A stretch of DNA of 15,748 nt from CALMEC01 sp964440285 (GTDB taxonomy: Bacteria > Actinomycetota > Thermoleophilia > Miltoncostaeales > Miltoncostaeaceae), in the NCBI GenBank assembly GCA_964440285.1, contig CAYTRV010000042.1, positions 1 through 15,748 on the forward strand, written 5' to 3'. Numbering within the stretch: position 1 is the first letter of the stretch; every line of letters starts with the position of its first letter. Below the pieces are notes generated by a model. It made no database searches. It saw only the letters and a program-made list of their open reading frames with translations, and was not told the origin of the DNA. The translations under genes and the position numbers were made by a program. Positions 1-6,132 of the stretch are shown here, piece by piece.

Positions 1-1
1 C

Positions 2-721
2 GACACCTGGTGGACCTGGCAGCTGGTGCTGCCGGAACTCGAGCGCCATCACGAGGGTACTCGCCCCGACGCCGCCGGACACGCGTCCGGACCGCCCCTC
101 GAGGGTGAGGTCAGCGACGCCCTCATCCCCGATGCGATCGAGCGCGCCTTGGACGACGCGGGCTTCAAGACCGCGCACATCGTCGGCAACTCGCTCGGCG
201 GCTACGTCTCGTTCTAGCTCGCCGCGCGCGGCCGGGCGGAATCTGTCGTGGCGTTCGCCCCTGCCGGCGGCTGGGCCAAGAGCGATGAGTCGTCCGAAGA
301 CACGCTCGGCTTCTTCACGACGATGCACGACCACCTGAAGGCGGCCGCGCCGCACGCGGAGGCAATCGTCGCAACCACGGAGGGTCGGCGCAGCGCAGCG
401 CAGTTCATCGCCACGCACTTCGAGCACATTCCAGCCGAGTTGCTCGCCCACCAGATACTCGGCGCCGCGAGTTACGACGCGGTCCCTCTGATCGAGTACG
501 CGATCCGCGAGGGCTACAGCCTCGAAGCGGAGAGGATCACCTGTCCGGTACGGATCGTGTGGGGCACGGACGACAAGCTCCTGTCGTGGCCGTCGACCGC
601 GGCGCGCTTCCTCAACGACTGGCTGCCACACGCCGACTGGGTGGAGCTCGAAGGCATCGGCCACTGCCCCCAGCTCGACATCCCGCTCGAGGCGGCGCAG
701 CTGATCCTGGGGTTCACGGCA
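2..721 (+). pseudogene. alpha/beta fold hydrolase, 5'-truncated by window, interrupted by in-frame TAG
   Basis: Reading frame 2 encodes an alpha/beta hydrolase from the window edge. The nucleophile elbow GNSLGG is at about 187-204, the acid motif WGTDD near 561-575, and the catalytic His in GIGHCPQ near 655-675. A single TAG at 215-217 falls a few codons after the nucleophile elbow, and the frame then continues at once with LAARGRAESVVAFAPAGGW, which is typical for the family at that place. A CAG to TAG or GAG to TAG change would explain it. The product ending at the TAG would lack the acid and the His. I end the homologous part at LILGFTA (721); the frame stays open to 1117, but that tail looks non-coding. 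The substrate cannot be read from the sequence. A sequencing error at one base is the main alternative to a true pseudogene. Confidence 0.8.
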
Positions 722-755
722 GCGAACGGGTTCTCCGCGATCGATCTCCACCGAC

Positions 756-783
756 AGTCGCGGGTTCGAGTCCCCTCTCCCGT
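756..783 (+). other. tRNA 3'-end-like fragment (T-arm plus acceptor strand), possible old attachment site
   Basis: The bases GCGGG TTCGAGT CCCCT (760-776) followed by CTCCCGT look like positions 49-72 of a tRNA. The T-loop TTCGAGT is canonical, and the three stem pairs next to it are G-C. The outer stem is poor (C-C, G-T), and there is no matching tRNA body or 5' acceptor strand upstream, where the hydrolase frame lies. It is at most a 3' remnant, as left when an element integrates in or leaves a tRNA gene. A small zinc-ribbon gene and an XRE regulator follow, which fits a decayed islet. This is inference; chance is possible. Confidence 0.35.
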
Positions 784-838
784 TTCCTCTCGCCTGTCCC
801 AGCAGATCGCCCGTTCGGAGTCGCCCGGGACAAACCGG

Positions 839-1081
839 TCAGCCCGAACGCCCCGTTCCGGCACAGGCCTCGCAGATCAAAGGCAGCAGCCCGAGCGGGC
901 CGGGCTCCCAGATCTTGCGCTGGCCCCAGCAGAACGGGCACGGCGTGCTCGGCTCGCGGAGCCAGACCCATTCGGGGTGCCGGCGAGCCAAACGCCAGTC
1001 GGCCCACGACGCGTAGCCGATGGGCACCCCGTTCGGGCTGTCGGTGACGATCACCGGATGTCTGGCGTCCCGTTGACGCAT
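839..1081 (-). CDS. small zinc-ribbon-like protein (two CxxC pairs), 80 aa
   Basis: The 80-residue product has two cysteine pairs in its C-terminal half, CPFC and CEAC, the second followed by AGTG. This is the pattern of a treble-clef or DnaJ-like zinc ribbon, so binding one Zn is likely. The N-terminal half (VIVTDSPNGVPIGYASW) is not a domain I recognise. The start is well supported: a TACAAT -10 box on the minus strand (1093 to 1088) places +1 exactly on the A of the ATG, giving a leaderless mRNA. It is divergent from the XRE gene, with 94 bp between the two start codons. Function is unknown; nucleic acid or protein binding is a guess. Proteins of this shape are often phage or island cargo in actinobacteria, but the sequence alone does not prove transfer. 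Confidence 0.65.
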   Translation of the reverse strand: MRQRDARHPVIVTDSPNGVPIGYASWADWRLARRHPEWVWLREPSTPCPFCWGQRKIWEPGPLGLLPLICEACAGTGRSG

Positions 1082-1087
1082 ACCATG

Positions 1088-1109
1088 ATTGTAGACCCAA
1101 AGTCTTTGG
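1088..1109 (-). promoter_or_regulatory. promoter and candidate operator of the zinc-ribbon gene
   Basis: On the minus strand TACAAT (1093 to 1088) is a good -10 box placed at -12 to -7 of the ATG at 1081. Just upstream, 1097-1109 is a perfect 6+1+6 dyad, CCAAAG-T-CTTTGG, lying in the -35/-10 spacer, where a bound protein would block RNA polymerase. No clear -35 is visible. The divergent XRE protein is the obvious candidate ligand, by inference. Confidence 0.55.
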
Positions 1110-1143
1110 CTGCATAAACGCGGCTGCGAAATCTGGGCTACAC

Positions 1144-1168
1144 AACCGTGGTCAAAACAACTATGGTT
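1144..1168. promoter_or_regulatory. imperfect 25-bp dyad over the XRE promoter, candidate autoregulatory operator
   Basis: Half-sites AACCGTGGTC (1144-1153) and, on the other strand, AACCATAGTT (1168 to 1159) match at 7 of 10 bases; all three differences are transitions. Five bases (AAAAC) separate them. The right half contains TATGGT (1162-1167), a TANNNT -10 box that predicts +1 at 1174, two bases before the ATG at 1176. A dimer bound here would cover the -10, as expected for a self-repressing XRE regulator. Confidence 0.5.
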
Positions 1169-1175
1169 CTGTGCG

Positions 1176-1412
1176 ATGACGAGCTTCGGGAGACGAGTAC
1201 GCGCGGCGCGCCGGGAACGGGGTCTTTCTCAGGAAGGGCTGGCCCGGCTGGTGGACACGAGCAAGAACAGCGTGCAGAACTGGGAACGCACTGGGACGCT
1301 CCCCCGGTGCGAGACGGTTGCGGCGATCGCGCGCGTGCTCGACGTTTCGTCCGACTACCTGCTCGGGCTGTCGGACGAGCTCGCCCCCATCGCAGCTCCG
1401 ATCTCGCACTAG
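1176..1412 (+). CDS. XRE-family (HTH_3) transcriptional regulator, 78 aa
   Basis: A single lambda-Cro/C1-type helix-turn-helix fills residues 4-66. The segment RRVRAARRERGLSQEGLARL holds the first helices, followed by the recognition part VDTSKNSVQNWERTGTLP and ending ETVAAIARVLDVSSDYLLGL. About 12 residues follow, with no sensor, peptidase or oligomerisation domain, so it is a minimal DNA-binding protein of phage-repressor or antitoxin size. The ATG at 1176 sits two bases after the TSS predicted from TATGGT. No Shine-Dalgarno is visible, so a near-leaderless mRNA is likely. It is divergent from the zinc-ribbon gene and probably controls both promoters through the dyads between them (inference). 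Confidence 0.85.
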   Translation: MTSFGRRVRAARRERGLSQEGLARLVDTSKNSVQNWERTGTLPRCETVAAIARVLDVSSDYLLGLSDELAPIAAPISH

Positions 1413-1727
1413 CGCACCGTCCGGCAGCGTTCACCGGTTTCTGGCGGCTGCAACACTCCGCCGGATTCCGAACGTCCCCGTCGACCCAGGTCTGCGGCCG
1501 CGTCGTCCTCGGTCGTGCCCATATGTCCAATATGGGCACTCCCTGCGTCCTCGTCCGGCGGGTGTTTCACTCGGAGGAGAACCTCCCGCTGCGCTGATTC
1601 CCAGGGGGCTCGGGAGCCCGGCAACGTTACCGGACGGTCCACTCTGACCTGCCGCAGGCCGTCCCCCTTCCGGCGGGCGTGGAGCGTGGCGGTCGATGAG
1701 TCCAGGTCGGCTCCGACCGTGGGGGGG
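1413..1727. other. 315-bp stretch without a recognisable gene
   Basis: This lies between two converging genes, the XRE regulator on plus and the LPG-type membrane protein on minus. Frames here give only low-complexity Arg/Pro/Ala peptides that I judge non-coding. Its one distinct structure is the perfect inverted repeat at 1515-1539, listed separately. Confidence 0.6.
1515..1539. repeat. perfect inverted repeat, 10-bp arms, 5-bp spacer
   Basis: Arms GTGCCCATAT (1515-1524) and ATATGGGCAC (1530-1539) are exact reverse complements around GTCCA. The inner part is AT-rich in a GC-rich setting. There is no T-run after it, so it does not look like a factor-independent terminator, and no gene starts close by. 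It could be an operator left from a lost gene, a terminator hairpin between converging genes, or a recombination site. Confidence 0.6.
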
Positions 1728-2903
1728 TCAGGGAGTTCCCGCGATGTGGGGCCGCGAGAGGCGCTGATGCGCGAGACCGGCGAGGCCGCCGATCACCGCC
1801 ACCACGACGATGGTGGCCTGCAGGCCGAGCGCGAACGCCAGCGCGAGGTTGGCGCTGACGTGGTAGGTCGCTCCGAGCGGAACGACGATCGCGGCCTGGG
1901 TGACTCCGATCCCGCCCGGGGATGCCGGCAGAACGCCCGCGAGCATCACCATCGCCAGGACGACGAGCGGAGCCGTCGCGGGCGCCGCCACGCCGAAGGC
2001 GTGGAGCAGACACCCCAACGTCGTGAGCTGGGCAACGACGGCCACTACGTGCATCCCGAGCGAACGGGCGGCCGGGCCGCGCTCGCGCAGGATGCCGGCG
2101 CCGTCGATGACTGACCCGAGCACCCCCTGCAGCCTCCGCGGCACCTTCCGACGAGCCCGGGCGCCGAGACGGTAACGGCTGGCGACGATCATCGTGACCA
2201 CCAGGGCCAGCACGGCGCCGACGGCGAGCCAACGGAGCGCCGGCACCGGGACAGGCAGCGGCATGGAGGTGGCGACGAGCACGACGACGATGAAGGTCGC
2301 GAGGCTGCTCAGCACCCGCTGCGCGACCAGGGTCCCGGCGACCCGGGCGATCGTGCCGCGCTCCCGGCAGACGTGGCGCCGTATGACCATGACCCGCGCG
2401 ACCTCCCCCAGCCGTGCCGGCAGCAGGGCATTGCCAGCCTTCCCGATCCAGGTCGCGGAGATGACGTGACGGAGCGGCACGCTGCCGACACCGCCCTCGA
2501 CCAGTCCGGTGCGCCAGGCGAAGCCGAACATGAGGACCTGGACGGCGTTCGCAGCGGCGCCCGCCGCGACCCACTCCCAGCGGACGCCGCGGAACGTGTC
2601 TGCGAGACTGGACGGGTCGACGCCGCGCGCCGCGATCCACAGCGCCACGAGCGTGACCGCGATCGTGCCGAGCACGCCGACCGGCCGGCGAGCGCGTCGC
2701 AATGCTGCGGCGAGCCGACCCGAAAGCGGCCGGCGGCGAGCTGGGCCCGCCCAGGCGCGGATCGGCGTGGACCAGGACGTCGCACGCGCGCCGGACGCAC
2801 GTGGCGGGGAATGCTGGGGAATCAACGGGGCATCGTGGTGCGGCGAAACCAGTTTTGCCCTGACCCCGCCTCCAGCAAGGGTAGCGGCGATCGCGGGAAT
2901 CAC
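1728..2903 (-). CDS. UPF0104 / LPG-synthase-TM-type integral membrane protein, 391 aa
   Basis: A multi-spanning membrane protein of the flippase-like N-terminal module found in MprF (lysylphosphatidylglycerol synthase TM region, YbhN/UPF0104). Signature stretches are LPARLGEVARVMVIRR (about 161-176), typical of the PARxGE motif, and SPGGIGVTQAA (about 328-338), typical of PGGxGxxEA. Hydrophobic spans lie near 76-92, 112-130, 200-213, 223-241, 283-300, 312-326 and 352-378. There is no LPG synthase catalytic domain, so only lipid translocation or an unknown membrane role can be proposed. The GTG at 2903 overlaps a TGA at 2902-2900 that ends the ancestral frame of the upstream membrane gene (GTGA coupling). 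The first 70 or so residues are Pro/Arg/Ala-rich and unlike the family, so a TTG or GTG further in is a possible alternative start. Confidence 0.82.
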   Translation of the reverse strand: MIPAIAATLAGGGVRAKLVSPHHDAPLIPQHSPPRASGARATSWSTPIRAWAGPARRRPLSGRLAAALRRARRPVGVLGTIAVTLVALWIAARGVDPSSLADTFRGVRWEWVAAGAAANAVQVLMFGFAWRTGLVEGGVGSVPLRHVISATWIGKAGNALLPARLGEVARVMVIRRHVCRERGTIARVAGTLVAQRVLSSLATFIVVVLVATSMPLPVPVPALRWLAVGAVLALVVTMIVASRYRLGARARRKVPRRLQGVLGSVIDGAGILRERGPAARSLGMHVVAVVAQLTTLGCLLHAFGVAAPATAPLVVLAMVMLAGVLPASPGGIGVTQAAIVVPLGATYHVSANLALAFALGLQATIVVVAVIGGLAGLAHQRLSRPHIAGTP

Positions 2904-3565
2904 CAGCCCAGGGGGTGCGTGTGGGTCATTCCGCCCCTTGTTTCCGGTCGTTCCACGGTCCAGGCAAGGACGAGCGGGTCACCCGGACTCCCAACGACAC
3001 GGCGCCGGGAGAGCGGGTTTCCGTGTTCCAACACGCGCTCCAGTGACAGGAGCGCGGCGTCGCCGTCGATCGGGAAGTAGTGCAGCCTTTAGCGCGCGTC
3101 GTCGTCGAGCTCATCCCACTGGTCGGTGTCGATCCCGAATCGCACCTGCCCGATGTGGGCCCAGTAGTGCTCCCCGGAGTACGCCGGCTCGACCCGGACC
3201 TCGCCCTCCGCGAGGTGGACCCGCGCGTTCGTCACCGCCTCGGTGTGACGGCGACCCTTCCGGACACCCCAGATGACGATCGCACCGACCCAGAGGAGGA
3301 TCAGTGCCGCGACCATCGCCGCGGTCGCGCCGCCTCGGGGCGTCACCGCGATTCCGATCGCGATGCCGACGATCGCGACCACGAAGGCGATCGCGACCAT
3401 CACGCGGGCTCGCGACGCGTGGCGCACCTGCACCCGTACCGTGTTGCGGAGAATCAGCTCCTGCTGTTCCGAGAGCCGCCCAGCGCGGTTCGCGTCGAGG
3501 TCCGCCGCGTCGAAGTTGAACACCCGACCGAGCCCCGGGTCGAACCCCTTGGCGTGGTTGTTCAT
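2900..3565 (-). pseudogene. two-TM membrane protein, interrupted by in-frame TAA after codon 158
   Basis: From the ATG at 3565 the frame encodes 158 residues. The N-terminus is cytoplasmic with NRAGRLSEQQ, TM spans lie at about 55-73 and 81-101, and a C-terminal soluble part contains HYWAHIGQVRFGID. It stops at TAA 3091-3089. The same frame then runs on for 62 sense codons, starting RLHYFPIDGDAALLSLERVL, and ends at TGA 2902-2900, which overlaps the GTG of the next gene. Proteins I recall of this shape have RxGxxRFxV, then about a dozen residues, then a YRVYY...LLSxE stretch. DDDAR-stop-RLHYF fits this if the stop replaces a Tyr codon (TAC or TAT to TAA). The gene is therefore either truncated by a point mutation, still making a 158-aa form, or carries a sequence error. 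Function is unknown. TAGCCT on minus (3580 to 3575) predicts a 3-nt leader. Confidence 0.75.
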
Positions 3566-3572
3566 CGACGTG

Positions 3573-3625
3573 TGAGGCTATCTGCCGGCCGACGCCTCAA
3601 GGCCGATGTGGCAGCCTTGCCCCTG
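3573..3625. promoter_or_regulatory. divergent promoter region with a TGAGGC-N15-GCCTCA dyad
   Basis: Between the membrane protein gene (minus, ATG 3565) and the dehalogenase-type gene (plus, GTG 3625) lies TGAGGC (3573-3578), 15 bases, then GCCTCA (3594-3599), with GCCGGC in the middle. The left arm overlaps the minus-strand TAGCCT -10 box (3580 to 3575). On plus, CAGCCT (3612-3617) is a weaker -10 that would give a 1-nt leader for the GTG. A regulator bound to the dyad could control both genes. Confidence 0.4.
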
Positions 3626-4386
3626 TGAGCACACCCGGGATCGAAGCCCTGCTGTTCGACGTGTTCGGCACCGTCGTCGACTGGCGCAGCAGCGTCATCC
3701 GGGAGCTCACGGCGTTCGGCGGTGAGCGGAGCATCCAGGCCGACTGGGCGCGCGTCGCGGACGAGTGGCGCGGCGAGTACCAGCCCGCGATGGAGAAGGT
3801 GCGGTCCGGTCGACGCGAGTGGACGACCCTCGACGTGCTCCACCGTGAGAGCCTCGAGCGGGTCCTCCAGCGGCACGGGGTGACCGGGCTCAGCGACGCT
3901 GATCTCGACCACCTCACCCGCGCGTGGCACCGGCTCGACCCGTGGCCCGACGCCGTCGCCGGACTCACCCGGCTCAAGGGACAGTTCATCGTCGGGACCC
4001 TCTCCAACGGCAACGTGGGCCTCCTCACTCGCCTCGCCCGGCACGGGGGTTTGCCTTGGGACGTGATCCTCTGCGCCGAGACCGCCCGCGCGTACAAACC
4101 ACTCCCCGACGCGTACGTGCGAAACGCGGCCCTGCTCAACCTGCCACCCGAGCGGGTGATGCTCGTCGCCGCCCACAACGGCGACCTCGCCGCGGCTGCG
4201 GCCACCGGCTTCCGCACAGCGTTCGTCACACGACCGACGGAGCACGGCCCCCACCAGACCACGGACCTCGAGCCCACCGGCCGGTGGGATGTCGTCGTCG
4301 ACGACCTCCGACAGCTGGCCGACGCGCTCGCCGGCACCGCATCCGCCGCGGCTCGTCGAGGCGCCGGAGCGTCCCGTCGGTCCTGA
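3625..4386 (+). CDS. haloacid dehalogenase type II-like HAD hydrolase, 253 aa
   Basis: HAD-superfamily enzyme resembling L-2-haloacid dehalogenases (hydrolytic removal of halide from L-2-haloacids, cytosolic). Motif I is LLFDVFGTVVDW with Asp12 as nucleophile; the phosphatase general acid two residues later is Phe14, as in dehalogenases. Motif II is TLSNGN (Ser127), motif III Lys158 in KPLPDAY, and motif IV AAHNGDL with Asn185 and Asp187. The alpha-helical cap lies at about 20-100. Length fits the family plus an Ala/Arg-rich tail from about 238. In well studied dehalogenases a Ser stands where Ala183 is, so true dehalogenase activity is not assured and another small phosphorylated or halogenated substrate is possible. 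The start is GTG with no Shine-Dalgarno and a weak -10 (CAGCCT) immediately upstream. It converges on the amphi-Trp gene. Confidence 0.85.
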   Translation: MSTPGIEALLFDVFGTVVDWRSSVIRELTAFGGERSIQADWARVADEWRGEYQPAMEKVRSGRREWTTLDVLHRESLERVLQRHGVTGLSDADLDHLTRAWHRLDPWPDAVAGLTRLKGQFIVGTLSNGNVGLLTRLARHGGLPWDVILCAETARAYKPLPDAYVRNAALLNLPPERVMLVAAHNGDLAAAAATGFRTAFVTRPTEHGPHQTTDLEPTGRWDVVVDDLRQLADALAGTASAAARRGAGASRRS

Positions 4387-4398
4387 GCGCGTACGCGC
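4387..4398. terminator. 12-bp palindrome directly after the HAD stop codon
   Basis: GCGCGTACGCGC is perfectly self-complementary and starts on the base after TGA 4384-4386. A second short hairpin, CGGG-TTCGCTA-CCCG, follows near 4457-4471, before the end of the converging amphi-Trp gene. Either could slow transcription between the two converging genes, but neither has a T-run, so this is a weak terminator call. Confidence 0.3.
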
Positions 4399-4467
4399 GG
4401 CGTGGCGGAACCCGGGAGATCAGGACGCCGTCCCGGCACAGGATCGGGTCCAAGCGGGACGGGTTCG

Positions 4468-4701
4468 CTACCCGGCGCCCTCGACCGGCCACCGCATCTG
4501 GATGGTGAGCTCCACCTCGTGCTTCTTCTGGACGAGGTCGATCACGACGTCGATCGGGTCAACGATCATCGTCGGCGCATGCCACTCGTCGTAGGCCATG
4601 TCCAGTGACCCGGCCGCGATCTGGTCGGCCAGGGTCCGCAGTTGGTCGGCGACAAGCGAATGGGTCGCACGTTCTTTGATGTCAAACAGGTGCCTCGTCA
4701 C
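4468..4701 (-). CDS. amphi-Trp domain protein, 77 aa
   Basis: Small protein with the layout of the amphi-Trp family. It begins LFDIKERATHSLVADQLRTLADQIAAGSLD, an amphipathic helix region, and then has beta strands ending VELTIQMRW with the late Trp. Family members are short, widespread in bacteria and archaea, and of unknown biochemical role. The GTG start at 4701 is supported by AGAGGA (minus strand, 4712-4707) five bases upstream, so unlike most genes here it has a clear ribosome binding site. It converges with the HAD gene, and an assembly gap lies about 150 bp upstream, so its true upstream neighbour is uncertain. Confidence 0.75.
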   Translation of the reverse strand: MTRHLFDIKERATHSLVADQLRTLADQIAAGSLDMAYDEWHAPTMIVDPIDVVIDLVQKKHEVELTIQMRWPVEGAG

Positions 4702-4800
4702 TTCGATCCTCTCCCGTCACCTTCGCCGACTGCGCTCATCCGTTTCAGGCATCGGCCGTCATCACGCCGCCCTCGATACTTCCACGCGGTTCCGTGATGT

Positions 4801-4818
4801 TCGACCCGGCCGGGTCGA
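4801..4818. repeat. 18-bp perfect palindrome next to the assembly gap
   Basis: TCGACCCGGCCGGGTCGA reads the same on both strands. It lies 33 bases before the N run, upstream of the amphi-Trp gene. It could be an operator or a stable hairpin; strong GC hairpins like this also commonly break sequencing reads, which may be why the gap is nearby. Confidence 0.55.
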
Positions 4819-4851
4819 CTCCTGTCATGTGTCCGTGCAGTGGCCTGGCTT

Positions 4852-4861
4852 NNNNNNNNNN
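4852..4861. other. assembly gap (10 Ns)
   Basis: Ten consecutive Ns. A round number of Ns is usually a scaffolding placeholder, so the true distance between the left part (to 4851) and the right part (from 4862) is unknown. Neighbourhood arguments across it should be discounted. Confidence 0.98.
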
Positions 4862-4876
4862 TGGCGGAGCAACCAC

Positions 4877-6061
4877 CTAGCCGACGCTGAGCCGGCCGAT
4901 CGCGACCGGTGAACGGCGACGCTCGATCATCCCGAGCCACGCGCCGACCGCGGCGACGGCGAGGGCAACCCCGACGACCACCGAGACCCCTGCCCACCCG
5001 GACGACTGCCAGGCGAGCCCCGGGAGGAACGCCCCGACCGCACCCGACGTGTAGTAGATGCTGTAGTAGAGAGCGCTGGCCGAACCCGGCCGAACGCCCT
5101 GTGCGCCACCCACGCCGATCGGCGCGGCCGTCACCACCGTGAACATCCCGACGGTGACCAGCGCCAGGCCGGTGACGGTGGCCGGCAGCCAATCCGGAAC
5201 GCTGAGCGCCACGCCCGCGCTCGCCGCGAACACTCCGATCATCGCGACCTGCGCCCAACCGACCCGCTCAGCGAAGCGACCGGCCACCGGTGCGACGGCG
5301 CCGACGATCCACAGCCCGAACACGAGCGACGCGGCGGTCGGCGACAGGTTGAACGGCTCGGCTTCGAGCCGGAACCCGATGTACGAGAACACGCCGACGA
5401 AGACGAAGAAGAGACTCGGACCCGTCATCGCGGCGGCGATGACGCGCCGGTTGGCGATCGCCCCCTCACGCGCGGCGCGCCCTACCGGCGGCGCCGACGG
5501 CAGCCCCCGGACCATCACGACCACGGCTGCCAGCGGGAACACCGCGAGCACGCCGAGGGCAACCCGCCACCCGGTGACCGACGCGAGCAGCGCGACCCCG
5601 AGGCGACCGACGAGTCCACCGGCGATCAGGGAACCCATGTACCACCCCATCGCCCGTGCGCCGAACGCCGGAATGAACACCTCCGACACATACGGCAGCC
5701 CAACCACGAGGAGCCCCGGCAGCACCAACCCTTGAACGGCCCGCACGGCGAGGAGCACCTCGAACGACGGCGCGAGCGCGACGGCGACGGATGCCGGAAC
5801 CAGCAACCCGCTGGCCGCAATGAGACAGGAGCGCCGGCCGACGCGATCGGACAGCGGCCCCCAGATCCACGAACCCGCGACGACCGCGAGCACAAGCACG
5901 GAGATGGTGAGCCCGGCCCGGCTCGGCGTCACGGAGAAGGCCCGTCCGAGCTCCGGGAGGATGCCCTGTGTGGAGTACATCGTCGCGAACATGGCGCTCG
6001 CGCCGATGAGGAATCCACCCATTGAGCCCAGCCCCCGCGCAGATGGCGCTTGTGCTGTCAC
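4877..6061 (-). CDS. MFS transporter, YnfM-like, 394 aa
   Basis: Twelve-helix major facilitator protein in the inner membrane, probably a proton-driven exporter of sugars, drugs or metabolites. The first helices carry ATMYSTQGILPEL and then the MFS loop 2-3 signature GPLSDRVGRR (about residues 68-77). LPYVSEVF (about 127) and SALYYSIYYTSGAVGAFLPG (about 332-351) closely match the layout of E. coli YnfM. Length is normal and no break is seen. The GTG at 6061 is supported by TACCGT (minus, 6074-6069), giving a 1-nt leader, and by TGGACA (6097-6092) at exactly 17-bp spacing, the best sigma-70-type promoter in the window. It is divergent from a LysR gene, as ynfM is from ynfL in E. coli, so control by that regulator is likely. 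Substrate is not predictable. Confidence 0.9.
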   Translation of the reverse strand: MTAQAPSARGLGSMGGFLIGASAMFATMYSTQGILPELGRAFSVTPSRAGLTISVLVLAVVAGSWIWGPLSDRVGRRSCLIAASGLLVPASVAVALAPSFEVLLAVRAVQGLVLPGLLVVGLPYVSEVFIPAFGARAMGWYMGSLIAGGLVGRLGVALLASVTGWRVALGVLAVFPLAAVVVMVRGLPSAPPVGRAAREGAIANRRVIAAAMTGPSLFFVFVGVFSYIGFRLEAEPFNLSPTAASLVFGLWIVGAVAPVAGRFAERVGWAQVAMIGVFAASAGVALSVPDWLPATVTGLALVTVGMFTVVTAAPIGVGGAQGVRPGSASALYYSIYYTSGAVGAFLPGLAWQSSGWAGVSVVVGVALAVAAVGAWLGMIERRRSPVAIGRLSVG

Positions 6062-6068
6062 GTCACGT

Positions 6069-6097
6069 ACGGTAGGCCGATCCGTTTCATATGTCCA
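6069..6097 (-). promoter_or_regulatory. MFS gene promoter TGGACA-N17-TACCGT
   Basis: Minus strand -35 TGGACA (6097-6092; one mismatch to TTGACA), 17-bp spacer, -10 TACCGT (6074-6069), predicted start at 6062, one base before the GTG. The -35 lies inside CATATGTCCAATA (6088-6100), which also falls at about -38 to -26 of the LysR promoter, so a regulator bound here could act on both genes. TACCGCGGTA (6099-6108) is a perfect 10-bp palindrome beside it and is a candidate LysR site. Confidence 0.65.
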
Positions 6098-6112
6098 ATA
6101 CCGCGGTACGCG

Positions 6113-6132
6113 CTACAGTGAGACTACAGTGA
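6113..6132 (+). promoter_or_regulatory. LysR gene promoter and tandem CTACAGTGA repeats
   Basis: CTACAGTGA occurs at 6113-6121 and again at 6124-6132, 11 bp apart, one helical turn. The first copy contains TACAGT (6114-6119), a TANNNT -10 predicting +1 at 6126, three bases before the GTG at 6129; the second copy overlaps the start codon. The repeat could be a direct-repeat binding site or a duplication that set the promoter spacing. Confidence 0.5.

Noticed and set aside
215..3091. Stop-codon recoding as a common cause of the two in-frame stops
   Set aside because: One is TAG and the other TAA, and both codons end other genes normally here (TAG for MFS and phoR, TAA for the PhoP-like gene). 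Independent point changes or sequence errors are simpler.
4386..4480. A tRNA-Leu-like stretch (TGGCGGAA, later GGGTTCGCTACCC)
   Set aside because: The D-loop would be too long, the T-loop lacks the conserved A58, and the acceptor strands do not pair. Probably just GC-rich hairpins between converging genes.
5820..6128. N-terminal extension of the LysR frame back to 5820
   Set aside because: It runs antisense through the MFS gene; LysR proteins begin a few residues before the LRHLRYF helix, which fits GTG 6129.
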